Below are positions 33,066 through 41,555 of a stretch of DNA of 64,000 nucleotides, one piece after another. This DNA is from CAIOYC01 sp965277345. Its GTDB lineage: Bacteria > Pseudomonadota > Alphaproteobacteria > Caulobacterales > Caulobacteraceae. Numbering within the stretch: the stretch's first letter is position 1; each line of letters begins with the position of its first letter. The translations under genes were made by a program, and so were the position numbers. Under the pieces are notes generated by a model. It saw only the letters and a list, made by a program, of their open reading frames with translations. It was not told the DNA's origin and made no database searches. The stretch spans positions 310,001 to 374,000 of the forward strand of contig CBDICI010000002.1 in NCBI GenBank assembly GCA_965277345.1, read 5' to 3'.

Positions 33066-34280
33066 TCAGGCCTTGAAATCGGAGGACAGGGCCAGCATCG
33101 CCGCCCGCTGCGGCGCGGAATATTCGTCCACCGCCTCCTCGTCCCCGTCGCGGATCGCCCGCATCAGGGCCGGGGTCAGGGCGGAGGACAAAGACCAGTT
33201 CCAGTAACGCAGCACGGTCTGCGCCCGGTCCACCGCCATCATGTCGTAGACGACCAGGCTGCGCTCCAGGGCGGCGGGGGTGCGGCCGAGCGAGTCCACC
33301 TCCGGCCGGCGCAGGCCCCGCCACAGGGCGCGCACCGCCGCCTTGGGCAGGCCCGTGGCCTTGCACAGGATGGCCAGCGGCTCGCCATAGGGGTCGGTGA
33401 AGATCTTGGCCCCGGTGGTGGGCTTGATCCCGGCCAGATAGGCGATCTCGGAGGCCAGTTCGCGGGTCATGCCGTCCTGGAGCGCGTTGACGGCGTCCTC
33501 CAGGCTGGAATAGGGGCTCTTGTCGACGGCGGCGCGGTTTCGCTGGCGCCGCTCGATGAACTGCAGCGCCTTGCGCACCAGGGGGTCCTGCCAGCCCTCG
33601 GCGGTAGCCATGGGGAAGATGTCGCCCGAGGCCTCCTGCAGCACCTCGCGCGAGACGGCGAAGCGCTGGAGGATGATGCGGCGGGGTTCCGGATCGCTCC
33701 ACCAGAACATCACATAGGCGTGGCTGGGGCGCAGCTCTGGACGGCGCAGCAGGCCCGGCACGAAGCTGTGATGCTCGCGCGAGGCGGCGACGGTGCGCTC
33801 CAGCGCGGTGGCGGAGAAGCGCGCGCCGGCATTGCGCAACACCAGCTCGATCACGTCCGGCTCGCCCGCCTCGATCAGCGCCTCCACCACCAGTTCGCCC
33901 ACCTCGCGCCGGGCGGCGATCAGGCGGCGATGCTCGATGGTGGCGTCGCGCACGCACAGGATCAGCTCCGGGTCCTGCAGGCCCGTACCGTCGGCCAGCA
34001 GCGGGGCGGAGACGGCGATCTCGTCGCGTAGCAAGAGGCGCAGGATCGAGGTGGGGATTTCGGTCAGGCCCGACAGGCGCCGCGCCGCCCGCGCGCGATC
34101 CTCGGGCTCGCCCTCGCGCAGCATCTCCACCAGAAGGTCGGCGGTCATGGCCCGCTCGAAGGCGTTGACCCGGCTGGAGGGCAGGCACACCACATCGGCC
34201 AGCCGCTTGACCAGCGCCCGCCGCGCCCGGCCGATGGCGGGGGTGAGGATGGGCTCGGGATCGAAGGCGGTATCGGCCAC
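33066..34280 (-). CDS. DUF2336 domain protein
   Basis: This 404-residue helical-repeat protein has FERAMTADLLVEML, EPEDRARAARRLSGLTEIP, LLLRDEIAVSAPLLADGTG and HRRLIAARREVGELVVEALI, the recurring units of DUF2336. The start is GTG 34280. It is similar in layout to the protein at 5288-6388 but longer at the C-terminus (QTVLRYWNWSLSSALTPALM). The function is unknown; this family is a hallmark of Caulobacterales and relatives. Confidence 0.85.
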   Translation of the reverse strand: MADTAFDPEPILTPAIGRARRALVKRLADVVCLPSSRVNAFERAMTADLLVEMLREGEPEDRARAARRLSGLTEIPTSILRLLLRDEIAVSAPLLADGTGLQDPELILCVRDATIEHRRLIAARREVGELVVEALIEAGEPDVIELVLRNAGARFSATALERTVAASREHHSFVPGLLRRPELRPSHAYVMFWWSDPEPRRIILQRFAVSREVLQEASGDIFPMATAEGWQDPLVRKALQFIERRQRNRAAVDKSPYSSLEDAVNALQDGMTRELASEIAYLAGIKPTTGAKIFTDPYGEPLAILCKATGLPKAAVRALWRGLRRPEVDSLGRTPAALERSLVVYDMMAVDRAQTVLRYWNWSLSSALTPALMRAIRDGDEEAVDEYSAPQRAAMLALSSDFKA

Positions 34281-34345
34281 GGTCTCTCTGTCCTGACTTC
34301 ACCCCCGATTAGAGCCGGCACTCATTAACCGGCGGTCAAGGGACG

Positions 34346-34503
34346 TGATCTCCTCCCCCCCATCGAGGGGGAGGGGGACCGCGCGAAGCGGGGTGGAGGG
34401 GCTGCGCCGCGGGTCGGTGATTATCCAGCCACTGTCGCGCCGCCCCCTCCGTCACGGCGGGTATTCCCGCCGCGCCACCTCCCCGCAGCGCGGGGGAGGA
34501 GAA
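34346..34503. repeat. ~150-bp palindromic repeat copy
   Basis: One unit of the 1016-1350 family fills most of the gap between the DUF2336 gene and the SRPBCC gene, in reverse orientation (GGGGGACCGCGCGAAGCGGG, CCCCCTCCGTCACGGCGGG). Confidence 0.8.
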
Positions 34504-34514
34504 CGGGCTTGGCC

Positions 34515-35027
34515 TCAGCGCGGCGCCAGGGGCGTCGCGGCGATGGTCGCCACCTCGCGCTCCAGCTTGTCCAGCGTCGTGCGCCAGCCTTCGGCGGCGC
34601 CGGCCACCATGGGGGCGGCCATGGCCGGATCGGCGAAGACGTAGGTTTGGATCACCTCCAGCAGCGTGCCGCCGGGTGCGTCGCGGAAGCTCACCTCCGT
34701 GCGGGCGCTGAACAGGGCGTGGCCGTCCGGGCCGACCACCCCCATCTCGATCACCAGCCGGTCGTGCGGGGTGACCTCGGTGAAGGTCCCCCGCATCCAG
34801 TTTTCCTGACCGGTGGGCGAGCGCATCAGCACGTCGAAGGCGCCGCCCACCCTCATCTCCACCCGCGCCTCCGGCACGGTATAGGTCTCCGGGCTGAACC
34901 AGTTGCGCACATGCTCGGCGCTGGACCAGGCCTTCCACACCACCGCGCGCCCGGCGGGGAAGGTGCGGGACACCCTGAGCGGCGGGGGTTGCCGGGCGGC
35001 GGCGGGCGCGGGGGTTTCGGTCTGCAT
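34515..35027 (-). CDS. SRPBCC (AHSA1-type) domain protein
   Basis: This 170-residue protein has the START-like fold of AHSA1/CalC proteins: LRVSRTFPAGRAVVWKAWSS, VRNWFSPETYTVPEARVEMR, GGAFDVLM, GTFTEVTPHDRLVIEMGVVG and the C-terminal AEGWRTTLDKLEREVA. Such proteins bind hydrophobic ligands. It is the last gene of an apparent operon with the ArsR-type regulator (35740) and the GST (35055), a frequent alphaproteobacterial arrangement. The start is ATG 35027. Confidence 0.9.
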   Translation of the reverse strand: MQTETPAPAAARQPPPLRVSRTFPAGRAVVWKAWSSAEHVRNWFSPETYTVPEARVEMRVGGAFDVLMRSPTGQENWMRGTFTEVTPHDRLVIEMGVVGPDGHALFSARTEVSFRDAPGGTLLEVIQTYVFADPAMAAPMVAGAAEGWRTTLDKLEREVATIAATPLAPR

Positions 35028-35054
35028 GGGGCGTCTCCGGTCGGTTTGCTGGGG

Positions 35055-35753
35055 TCAGAAGTCGGCGCTGAGGAAGCGTGGGTCGATCGCGGCGCCGAAC
35101 GGGAAAAAGTGGAAGAACGGCTGGGCGGCGCGGACGGTCGCACGCACCGACGGGCGCTCCAGCATCCGGTCGGCATAGGCCGCGATGGCCGGGCAGCGGG
35201 CGCGATAGGGGTGCATCGCCTCCAGAAAGAACAGCGGCGGAAAGGCCGCGCAGTCCGCCATCGTGACGCTCTCGCCCCCCGCCCAGGCCCGATCCGTCAT
35301 GCGCCGCTCGAACATGGCGTAGGCGATGTCGAGCTGGGTCCTCGCCTCTTCCACCCCATGGGGATCGCGCGCGTCCTCGGACCGCATTCGGTCGCCGACG
35401 ATCTTCTGCATGTTGGCGGAGAGATAGAGGTCGGCGAAGCGGTCCCACAGCCGCGTCTCGCGCGCGGCGTCGGCGCCGTCCGGGATCAGGCGGGAAGGGC
35501 CCGGATAGTGCTGTTGCAGATAGTCGATGATGATCGACGTCTCCGCCACCACCTCGCCCCGCGCCGCATCCTCCAGCACCGGGATTTTGCCGAAGGGCCA
35601 AAGGGCGGTGAGCCGGGGATCGGTCCGCGACGCCCCCGGCGGCGTCACCGGGGTGAAGGGCGCGCCATTTTCGCGGAGCGCGATCAGCACCTTCCAGCAA
35701 TAGGAGGCGAGCGGGTGCATGTGCAGGACAAGGGCGGACTCATCGGTCGGCAT
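35055..35753 (-). CDS. Glutathione S-transferase family protein
   Basis: This 232-residue protein has an N-terminal thioredoxin-like half (LVLHMHPLASYCWKVLIALR, GKIPVLEDA, AETSIIIDYLQQHYP, the last being the GSH-binding SNAIL-like strand) and a helical C-terminal half (AYAMFERRMTDRAWAGGESV, TMADCAAFPPLFF). It conjugates or binds glutathione. Its ATG 35753 lies within the end of the ArsR gene (14-base overlap), so the two are co-translated. It is followed 27 bases later by the SRPBCC gene. Confidence 0.9.
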   Translation of the reverse strand: MPTDESALVLHMHPLASYCWKVLIALRENGAPFTPVTPPGASRTDPRLTALWPFGKIPVLEDAARGEVVAETSIIIDYLQQHYPGPSRLIPDGADAARETRLWDRFADLYLSANMQKIVGDRMRSEDARDPHGVEEARTQLDIAYAMFERRMTDRAWAGGESVTMADCAAFPPLFFLEAMHPYRARCPAIAAYADRMLERPSVRATVRAAQPFFHFFPFGAAIDPRFLSADF

Positions 35754-36096
35754 CGTCGGCCTCCTCTTTGGCTTTCAGGATTTCCAGATAGCCGCCCAGG
35801 CGATCGAGGCGGCGTTCCCACTCGATCCGGCGGGCGTTGATCCAGTGTTCGGCCTGGCTGAGCGCGCCGGCCTGGATGGCGCAGGTGCGCACGCGGCCGA
35901 CCTTTTGCGACCGCACCAGCCCGGCCGCCTCCAGCACGCCCAGGTGCTGCATGGCCGCGGGGAGCGACATGGGCAGCGGCCGGGCCAGCTCGCTCACCGG
36001 CGCCGGACCCCGGCTCAGCCGCTCCACCATCGCCCGGCGGGCGGGATCGGCGAGGGCCTGGAACAGGCGGTCCAGCTCGGTCGATTGGTTAAGCAT
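35740..36096 (-). CDS. ArsR-family helix-turn-helix regulator
   Basis: This 118-residue winged-helix protein has LDRLFQALADPARRAMVERL, PVSELARPLPMSLPAAMQHL (the recognition helix) and GVLEAAGLVRSQKVGRVRTC (the wing). Metal-binding cysteines of the classical ArsR type are not seen; it belongs to the group often found upstream of SRPBCC genes and acts as a repressor. It heads the operon with the GST and SRPBCC genes. Confidence 0.93.
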   Translation of the reverse strand: MLNQSTELDRLFQALADPARRAMVERLSRGPAPVSELARPLPMSLPAAMQHLGVLEAAGLVRSQKVGRVRTCAIQAGALSQAEHWINARRIEWERRLDRLGGYLEILKAKEEADDADR

Positions 36097-36143
36097 ATGC
36101 CTTAGTATTCTGGCGCGAAAAGTTAGGCAATGGGTTTAGTGAT

Positions 36144-36704
36144 TTATTTGGCGGCGGTAACGGCGGCGGTGGGCGGCGAGATGGCGGCGATCTCGGTGGG
36201 CGGATCGATCCAGGTGACCGGGGCGATGAAGCGATAGCCGTAGCGCTCCAGCACGGCCCGCGGCTCGGTCCAGGCGAAGCGGCTGTCGAGCACGATGCTC
36301 CGGTCCGCCACCAACACCGCGTGATGGGCGCCGGTCTCGTCGCGGACGAACCAGATGTCCAGCCGCCGGCGATCCCACCCGGCGGCGATCAGCCGGGCGC
36401 GCTTGGTGGCGGCGGAGGTCTTGCAGTCGCCCAGCGTGTCGTTGGGGGTGAAGTCGGCGGCGTGGCGATAGTGGATCGACTGGTTCAGCGCCTGATTCAC
36501 GTGCTCCAGTTCACGGGCCTCGACGGGGGTCGCGCCGAAACTCTTGATCCCGGCGAACAGGCAGCCGGTCCAGCACCCGGCGCAGAACAGGAAGATGCCG
36601 GCCGTGACCAGGGCGCGCGGATAGCGCTCCCGCCGCGCCGGGGGGGGGCTCCATGTAGCATCCGGAGGCGTTTCTGTCGCCTCGCCCGTTCGTCCATCTT
36701 CCAT
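36144..36704 (-). CDS. Transglutaminase-like cysteine peptidase (BTLCP family)
   Basis: This 186-residue protein has an N-terminal membrane anchor or signal (LVTAGIFLFCAGCWTGCLFA), so the catalytic part is periplasmic. The BTLCP triad is visible: Cys in GDCKTSAATKRARLIAAGW, His in GAHHAVLVA, Asp in LDSRF. The family is usually near LapG-like adhesin proteases, but no adhesin is near. The start is ATG 36704; ATG 36746 would add 14 residues. Confidence 0.87.
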   Translation of the reverse strand: MEDGRTGEATETPPDATWSPPPARRERYPRALVTAGIFLFCAGCWTGCLFAGIKSFGATPVEARELEHVNQALNQSIHYRHAADFTPNDTLGDCKTSAATKRARLIAAGWDRRRLDIWFVRDETGAHHAVLVADRSIVLDSRFAWTEPRAVLERYGYRFIAPVTWIDPPTEIAAISPPTAAVTAAK

Positions 36705-36865
36705 TCCGATCGCCCCGCGACGCAAGCAGGCGCGTCCTTCCGACACATCCCGCGACCCTTCCCGTCACAAGCTATGCCATGAAATGGGTTAGCGCCACTC
36801 GCCACACGGTTTAGGCGAACCAGAACGGGTAGGCCCGCAACTTGTGCATGAATGGAGCGGCGGAA

Positions 36866-37750
36866 TCAGCGGAACGCCTTGGCCTCCCATTCCGGCCAGA
36901 TGTCCGGCAGGTCGGTGGAGACCTTGTCGGGATAGACCGCCGGGCGCTTTTCCAGAAACGCCGAGACCCCCTCCCGGGTATCGGCGGAGGCCCCGCGGGA
37001 CTGGATGGCGCGGCTGTCCACCCTGTGCGCCTCCATCGGCTGGTCGGCGCCGGCCATGCGCCAGAGCATCTGGCGGGTCAGCGCCACCGAGACCGGGGCG
37101 GTGTTGTCGGCGATCTCGCGGGCCAGGGCGCGGGCGGCGGGCAGAAGCTCCTCCGGCGCGTGCAGCGAGCGGACCAGGCCGCGCTCCAGCGCCTCCTGCG
37201 CGCTGAACACCCGCCCGGTGAAGCACCATTCCAGCGCGGTGGAGAGGCCCACCACCTTGGACAGGAACCAGGATGAGGCCGCCTCCGGCGTGATGCCGCG
37301 CTTGGCGAAGACGAAGCCGAACCTCGCCTCGGTGGAGGCCATGCGGATATCCATGGGCAGTTGCATGGTCACCCCCACCCCCACCGCTGCGCCGTTCACC
37401 GCGGCGATCACCGGCTTCAGGCTCTCATAGATGCGCAGGGTCACCCGCCCGCCGCCGTCGCGATAGAGTTCGCCCACCTTGCCCTCCTCCCGCTCCATCG
37501 CCTGGGGGCTGGAGCGATCGAAGGTGGCGCCCCCGCCGGAGAGGTCCGCCCCGGCGCAGAAGGCGCGCCCGGCGCCGGTGACGATCACCACCCTTACCGC
37601 ATCGTCGGCGTCGGTGAGGTCGAACACCGCGATCAGCTCCTTCATCATCCTGGCGGTGAAGGCGTTCATCCTGTCCGGACGGTTCAGGGTGACGGTGGCG
37701 ACGCCGTCCTCCACCGCATAGAGCAGGGTCTCGAACGTCGGGGCGGCCAT
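36866..37750 (-). CDS. Enoyl-CoA hydratase/isomerase family protein
   Basis: This 294-residue crotonase-fold enzyme has TLNRPDRMNAFTARM, AFCAGADLSGGGATFD (oxyanion-hole strand), AVNGAAVGVGVTMQLPMDIR and GFVFAKRGITPEAASSWFL, with the catalytic-region Glu in the ITPEAASSW stretch. The C-terminus (FLEKRPAVYPDKVSTDLPDI) resembles the group with longer tails. It probably acts on an acyl-CoA in fatty-acid degradation. The start is ATG 37750. Confidence 0.9.
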   Translation of the reverse strand: MAAPTFETLLYAVEDGVATVTLNRPDRMNAFTARMMKELIAVFDLTDADDAVRVVIVTGAGRAFCAGADLSGGGATFDRSSPQAMEREEGKVGELYRDGGGRVTLRIYESLKPVIAAVNGAAVGVGVTMQLPMDIRMASTEARFGFVFAKRGITPEAASSWFLSKVVGLSTALEWCFTGRVFSAQEALERGLVRSLHAPEELLPAARALAREIADNTAPVSVALTRQMLWRMAGADQPMEAHRVDSRAIQSRGASADTREGVSAFLEKRPAVYPDKVSTDLPDIWPEWEAKAFR

Positions 37751-37899
37751 GGTGTCCTCCTGGGCTTTTCACCCTTAGACCCAAGCGACGCGGGGGAAGG
37801 CAAGCCGGAAGCGCAGGGCCGAGCGTGGCGGTTTGTGGAGGGCGACCTATGTAGGGGTCACGTCGCCTTCACGGCTCCGCCCCAACCCCAGGAAACCCC

Positions 37900-38424
37900 A
37901 TGCCTCTGTCGATCTACGACGCCTCCGTCCCCGCCTTCGTCAATATGCTGAAGGCCCTGTCCGCGATCCTGGGCAAGGCCGCCGCCCATGCCGAGGCGAA
38001 GAAGATCGACCCCGCCGTGCTGGTGAACGACCGGCTGGCGCCCGACATGTTCCCGCTGTCGCGTCAGATCCAGATCGCCACAGACGGGGTCAAGGGCGGC
38101 GCGGCGCGCCTGGCCGGGATCGAGGTCCCCTCCTATCCCGACACCGAGACGACCCTGGAGGAGCTGAAGGCCCGCATCGCCAGGACGGTGGCGTTCCTGG
38201 AGGGCATCGACCGGTCCAGGTTCGACGGCGCCGAGGATCGCTCGGTGACCATGAAGGTCGGCCCGAGCGAGATGACCTTCCCCGCCAGGGTCTTTCTGTT
38301 CGAGTTCGTGATCCCGAACTTCTATTTCCACGCCACCACCACCTACGCCATCCTGCGCCACAACGGCGTGGAGATGGGCAAGCAGGACTTCCTCGCCGGC
38401 CTCGCCCCCTATTTCGGGCGTTAG
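37900..38424 (+). CDS. DUF1993 family protein
   Basis: This 174-residue protein begins MPLSIYDASVPAFVNMLKAL, with RLAPDMFPLSRQIQIATDGV, GAARLAGIEVPSYPDTETTL and a C-terminal NFYFHATTTYAILRHNGVEM, the full DUF1993 layout. The fold is a four-helix DinB-like bundle; the function is unknown. It has its own promoter region, as the upstream gene is divergent. Confidence 0.92.
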   Translation: MPLSIYDASVPAFVNMLKALSAILGKAAAHAEAKKIDPAVLVNDRLAPDMFPLSRQIQIATDGVKGGAARLAGIEVPSYPDTETTLEELKARIARTVAFLEGIDRSRFDGAEDRSVTMKVGPSEMTFPARVFLFEFVIPNFYFHATTTYAILRHNGVEMGKQDFLAGLAPYFGR

Positions 38425-38470
38425 AGCGTTTTCAGGCGAAGTGGATACCGGTTCGCCGCCCGAAGATGCT
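38425..38470. repeat. Fragment of a short dispersed repeat
   Basis: The sequence GAGCGTTTTCAGGCGAAGTG followed by GATACCGGTTCGC just after the DUF1993 stop resembles a short repeat widespread in alphaproteobacteria. Only about 35 bases are present here. Confidence 0.45.
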
Positions 38471-38485
38471 CCAAGTTTGAAGAGG

Positions 38486-38872
38486 TCACCACTCGAGCAA
38501 CTGCAGACCCGGCACGTCGCGGAAATCGGCGGCGTTCCGTGTCACAAGCGTCGCCCGGTGCACCAAGGCCTGGGCGGCGATCATGCGGTCGAGCATCTTA
38601 CGCCGCGAATAGCCCAGTCGCGCGATGATCGATCTATACGCTTCGAGATCCTGCGCCGTGAACTCCAACGTCGGCAGATCATCCAACATTCGGTCGAGGC
38701 GCCCCCGTCGCGCCTCGACCGAGTGAGGATCACGATAAACGCCGTTCTCAAGTTCGATGCGGCTGACCGTTGATAAGATAAGGGTGTCAGTTGTCTCGGC
38801 CATGCGCAGAACAACTTCAGGATCCCCGTCACGGAGCAGAATGGCCACGCTCGTATCGAGAATATAGGCCAA
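38486..38872 (-). CDS. PIN-domain toxin, VapC family
   Basis: This 128-residue PIN ribonuclease has YILDTSVAILLRDGD (first Asp), STVSRIELENGVYRD (Glu), MLDRMIAAQALVHRATLVTR and NAADFRDVPGLQLLEW (C-terminal Asp and end). All acidic motifs are visible. The start is TTG 38872, two bases after the antitoxin stop. Pairs with the AbrB-type VapB gene 38875-39120. Confidence 0.92.
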   Translation of the reverse strand: MAYILDTSVAILLRDGDPEVVLRMAETTDTLILSTVSRIELENGVYRDPHSVEARRGRLDRMLDDLPTLEFTAQDLEAYRSIIARLGYSRRKMLDRMIAAQALVHRATLVTRNAADFRDVPGLQLLEW

Positions 38873-38874
38873 GG

Positions 38875-39120
38875 TCAGAGACCGGGCGGTTCAGGCAAGG
38901 GCTCTTCATCGCGTACTTCAGGGCGGCCGGGTCGGGGCAGGGCCAGGAGCGCGGCGGCGAGCGCCTTCAGGTCCTGCTTCCGTTCCTTCGGATAGACCGT
39001 CAAAACGTCGCCGGAGCGCGCTAGGTTCAGCTCGACGCCCACACCATAGGCCATATCCTTGGGCAGGCGCAGGGCCTCGCTGTTGCCGCTCATGAAGGTC
39101 TTCGTCCTGGCGGTGGCCAT
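38875..39120 (-). CDS. VapB-type antitoxin (AbrB/SpoVT fold)
   Basis: This 81-residue protein has the swapped-hairpin DNA-binding motif ARTKTFMSGNSEALRLPKDM, then VGVELNLARSGDVLTVYPKE and a Pro/Glu-rich tail that would embrace the toxin. The start is ATG 39120 with AAGGAG seven bases upstream. The GTATATAC palindrome at 39144-39151, upstream, is a plausible operator for the VapBC complex. Confidence 0.9.
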   Translation of the reverse strand: MATARTKTFMSGNSEALRLPKDMAYGVGVELNLARSGDVLTVYPKERKQDLKALAAALLALPRPGRPEVRDEEPLPEPPGL

Positions 39121-39140
39121 GGCCGCACTCCTTGTGTTGA

Positions 39141-39153
39141 CGGGTATATACAC
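39141..39153 (-). promoter_or_regulatory. Palindromic operator candidate of the vapBC pair
   Basis: GTATATAC (39144-39151) is a perfect palindrome 24 bases upstream of the antitoxin start and may overlap the -10 region. VapB proteins of this fold usually bind short inverted repeats in their own promoter. Confidence 0.4.
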
Positions 39154-39271
39154 CGCCCCGCGCGGGTCGACAAGGCCGGCGCCTACCCCCACGGCGCCCT
39201 TTCCTCCTGGCGTGCGGGGCGCGATAGTCGCCGGCAAGCCTCCCGGGTCGAGGGGGCGGAGGACCGACGCC

Positions 39272-40810
39272 ATGCACCCTTCCCACCACGCGGCGGCGAC
39301 GCCGGACAGGCTGGCCTACATCATGGCCGGATCGGGCGAGCGCGTCACCTATGGCGAACTCGACGCCCGGTCGAACCAGGGCGCGCACCTGTTCCGCTCC
39401 ATCGGCCTCCAGACCGGCGACGCCATCGCCCTGTTCATGGACAACCACCCGCGCTATTTCGAGGTGCTGTGGGCGGCGCAGCGCTCGGGCCTGCGCTTCA
39501 CCTGCATCTCCTCCAAACTGACGGCGGGAGAGGTGGAGTATATCGTCAAGGATTGCGGGGCGAAGGCCTTCATCACCTCGCCCGCCCTTGCCGCCGTGGC
39601 CGATGCGGTGGCCCTGCTGATACCGGGCGTGAAGCTCTACGGGGCGGGAGAGGCGCACGCCCCGTTCGAGCGCTTCGAGTCCGCCCGCGCGGCGATGCCG
39701 AAGACGCCCATCGCGGATGAGAGTGCGGGGTCGGCCATGCTCTACTCCTCCGGCACCACGGGACGGCCCAAGGGGGTCAGGCGCGCCATCCTGCCCGATC
39801 AGCCGATCGACACGCCGAACCCGCTCTCAGCGCTCGGGCAGGCGCTCTATGGCTGGACGCCGGACAGCGTCTACCTCTCGCCCGCGCCGCTGTATCACGC
39901 CGCGCCGCTCGGCTTCACCATGGCCATGCTGACGCTCGGCGGCGCCGTGGTGGTGATGGAGCACTTCGATCCGGAAGAGGCGCTGGCCCTGATCGAGCGG
40001 CACAGGGTCACCACCGCCCAGTGGGTGCCGACCCATTTCGTGCGGATGCTGAAACTGCCGCCGGAGACCCGCGCCCGCTACGACGTGGGTTCGCTCACCG
40101 GGGTGTTCCACGCCGCCGCCCCCTGCCCCGTGCCGGTGAAGGAACAGATGATCGCCTGGTGGGGGCCGATCGTGCACGAATACTATGCCGGCACGGAGGG
40201 CAACGGCTTCACCGCCATCAATTCCGCCGACTGGCTGGCCCACAAGGGCTCGGTGGGCAAGGGCCTGACCGCCCAGGTGATGATCTGCGGCGAGGACGGA
40301 GAGCCCCTGCCGCCCCGCGCCGAGGGCATGGTCTATTTCGCCGGCGGCGGCGTGTTCGAATATCACGGCGACCCGGAGAAGACCCGCGACAGCGCCAACC
40401 AACACGGCTGGACCACTCTCGGCGACGTCGGCTGGGTGGACGAGGAGGGTTATCTCTACCTCACCGACCGCAAGAGCTTCATGATCATCTCCGGCGGGGT
40501 GAACATCTATCCGCAGGAGGTGGAGAACCTCTTGGTCACCCACCCCAAGGTGGCCGATGTGGCGGTAGTGGGCGCCCCGAACGAGGAGATGGGCGAGGAA
40601 GTGGTGGCGGTGATCCAGCCTGCGCCCGGCCAGGCGCCGGACGCGGCGCTGGCGGCGGAGCTGATGGCCTATGCCCGCGCCAATCTCAGCCACGTGAAGG
40701 CGCCGCGCCGCATCGACTTCATGGCCGAACTGCCCCGCCATCCCACCGGCAAGCTCTACAAACGCCTGATCCGCGACGCCTATTGGGGCAAGGAGAGCCG
40801 GATTGTGTGA
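39272..40810 (+). CDS. Acyl-CoA synthetase (AMP-binding enzyme)
   Basis: This 512-residue ATP-dependent acyl-CoA ligase has the P-loop-like YSSGTTGRPKGVRRAI (about residue 160), the acyl-binding EYYAGTEGNGF motif, the hinge-region YLTDRKSFMIISGGVNIYPQ and the C-terminal catalytic Lys in PTGKLYKR. It activates a carboxylic acid to acyl-AMP and then acyl-CoA, in line with the hydratases and dehydrogenases nearby. The start is ATG 39272 with GGAGG nine bases upstream; earlier in-frame codons run antisense over vapB. Confidence 0.93.
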   Translation: MHPSHHAAATPDRLAYIMAGSGERVTYGELDARSNQGAHLFRSIGLQTGDAIALFMDNHPRYFEVLWAAQRSGLRFTCISSKLTAGEVEYIVKDCGAKAFITSPALAAVADAVALLIPGVKLYGAGEAHAPFERFESARAAMPKTPIADESAGSAMLYSSGTTGRPKGVRRAILPDQPIDTPNPLSALGQALYGWTPDSVYLSPAPLYHAAPLGFTMAMLTLGGAVVVMEHFDPEEALALIERHRVTTAQWVPTHFVRMLKLPPETRARYDVGSLTGVFHAAAPCPVPVKEQMIAWWGPIVHEYYAGTEGNGFTAINSADWLAHKGSVGKGLTAQVMICGEDGEPLPPRAEGMVYFAGGGVFEYHGDPEKTRDSANQHGWTTLGDVGWVDEEGYLYLTDRKSFMIISGGVNIYPQEVENLLVTHPKVADVAVVGAPNEEMGEEVVAVIQPAPGQAPDAALAAELMAYARANLSHVKAPRRIDFMAELPRHPTGKLYKRLIRDAYWGKESRIV

Positions 40811-40852
40811 GGCGGCGGCCCCCGCTATATAGGGGGTGATGTTTGATGCGTG

Positions 40853-41089
40853 ATGCGGATGAGAACCACCCTCGCCATAGACGATGACCTTTTGGCGGCT
40901 GCCAAGGCTTTGGCGCTTAGAGAGCGCAGGACGCTCGGGGAAGTCGTCTCAGACCTTCTCCGTCGCTCACTGCGGCCCGCGAGCCCCGTGTTCGAAATAC
41001 GCGATGGCCTGCCGGTGCTACCGAAACGCGGACTGCCTCAGGCCGTCACGCTGGAACTCGTCAACGCGCTGCGCGACGAAGCGCCTTGA
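40853..41089 (+). CDS. Antitoxin of a VapBC-type pair (ribbon-helix-helix)
   Basis: This 78-residue protein has MRTTLAIDDDLLAAAKALAL followed by RRTLGEVVSDLLRRSLRP, the ribbon-helix-helix pattern, and a tail FEIRDGLPVLPKRG typical of this antitoxin group. Start codons GTG 40850, ATG 40853 and ATG 40859 are all in frame; the ribosome site is not decisive. Its stop overlaps the toxin TTG start by 4 bases. Confidence 0.85.
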   Translation: MRMRTTLAIDDDLLAAAKALALRERRTLGEVVSDLLRRSLRPASPVFEIRDGLPVLPKRGLPQAVTLELVNALRDEAP

Positions 41090-41514
41090 TTTACCTCCTG
41101 GACGTCAACGTATTGATCGCGTTGATGGATTCAGAGCATCAATTTCATGACGCCGCAAGGCGGTGGTTTCGCACCATCGACGATTGGGCAAGCTGTCCCA
41201 TCACCGAGGCTGGCTTGATACGCGTTCTCGGCGGCCCCCGCTATCCCGGCGGGCCGGGTAACCCCGCGATCGTCGCGGAGATGCTGCGGCAGCTAAGAAC
41301 CCGTCGTAGCCATCATTTCTGGGCGGAGGGACTGAGTCTGGTTGACGGCGAACTGGTCGAGACCGAACGCATCCTGAAAGCCGATCAGGTCACCGACACC
41401 TATCTGCTTGCCCTCGCCGCTTCCAAGGGAGGCCGCCTGGCCACCTTCGATCGTCGCCTCTCGACAGCGGCGGTTCGCGGTGGTCGTGAGGCCCTTCATC
41501 TCATAACAGCCTGA
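41086..41514 (+). CDS. PIN-domain toxin, VapC family
   Basis: This 142-residue PIN protein begins IYLLDVNVLIALMDSEHQFH (first Asp) and has TEAGLIRVLGG (Glu), KADQVTDTYLLALAASKGGR (Asp pair) and LATFDRRLS (C-terminal Asp). The acidic set is complete. The start is TTG 41086 in a TTGA overlap with the antitoxin stop. Confidence 0.93.
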   Translation: MIYLLDVNVLIALMDSEHQFHDAARRWFRTIDDWASCPITEAGLIRVLGGPRYPGGPGNPAIVAEMLRQLRTRRSHHFWAEGLSLVDGELVETERILKADQVTDTYLLALAASKGGRLATFDRRLSTAAVRGGREALHLITA

Positions 41515-41555
41515 GCGCCGACCGACGCCGTGCCCTACGGGGTGACGAAGGGCGC

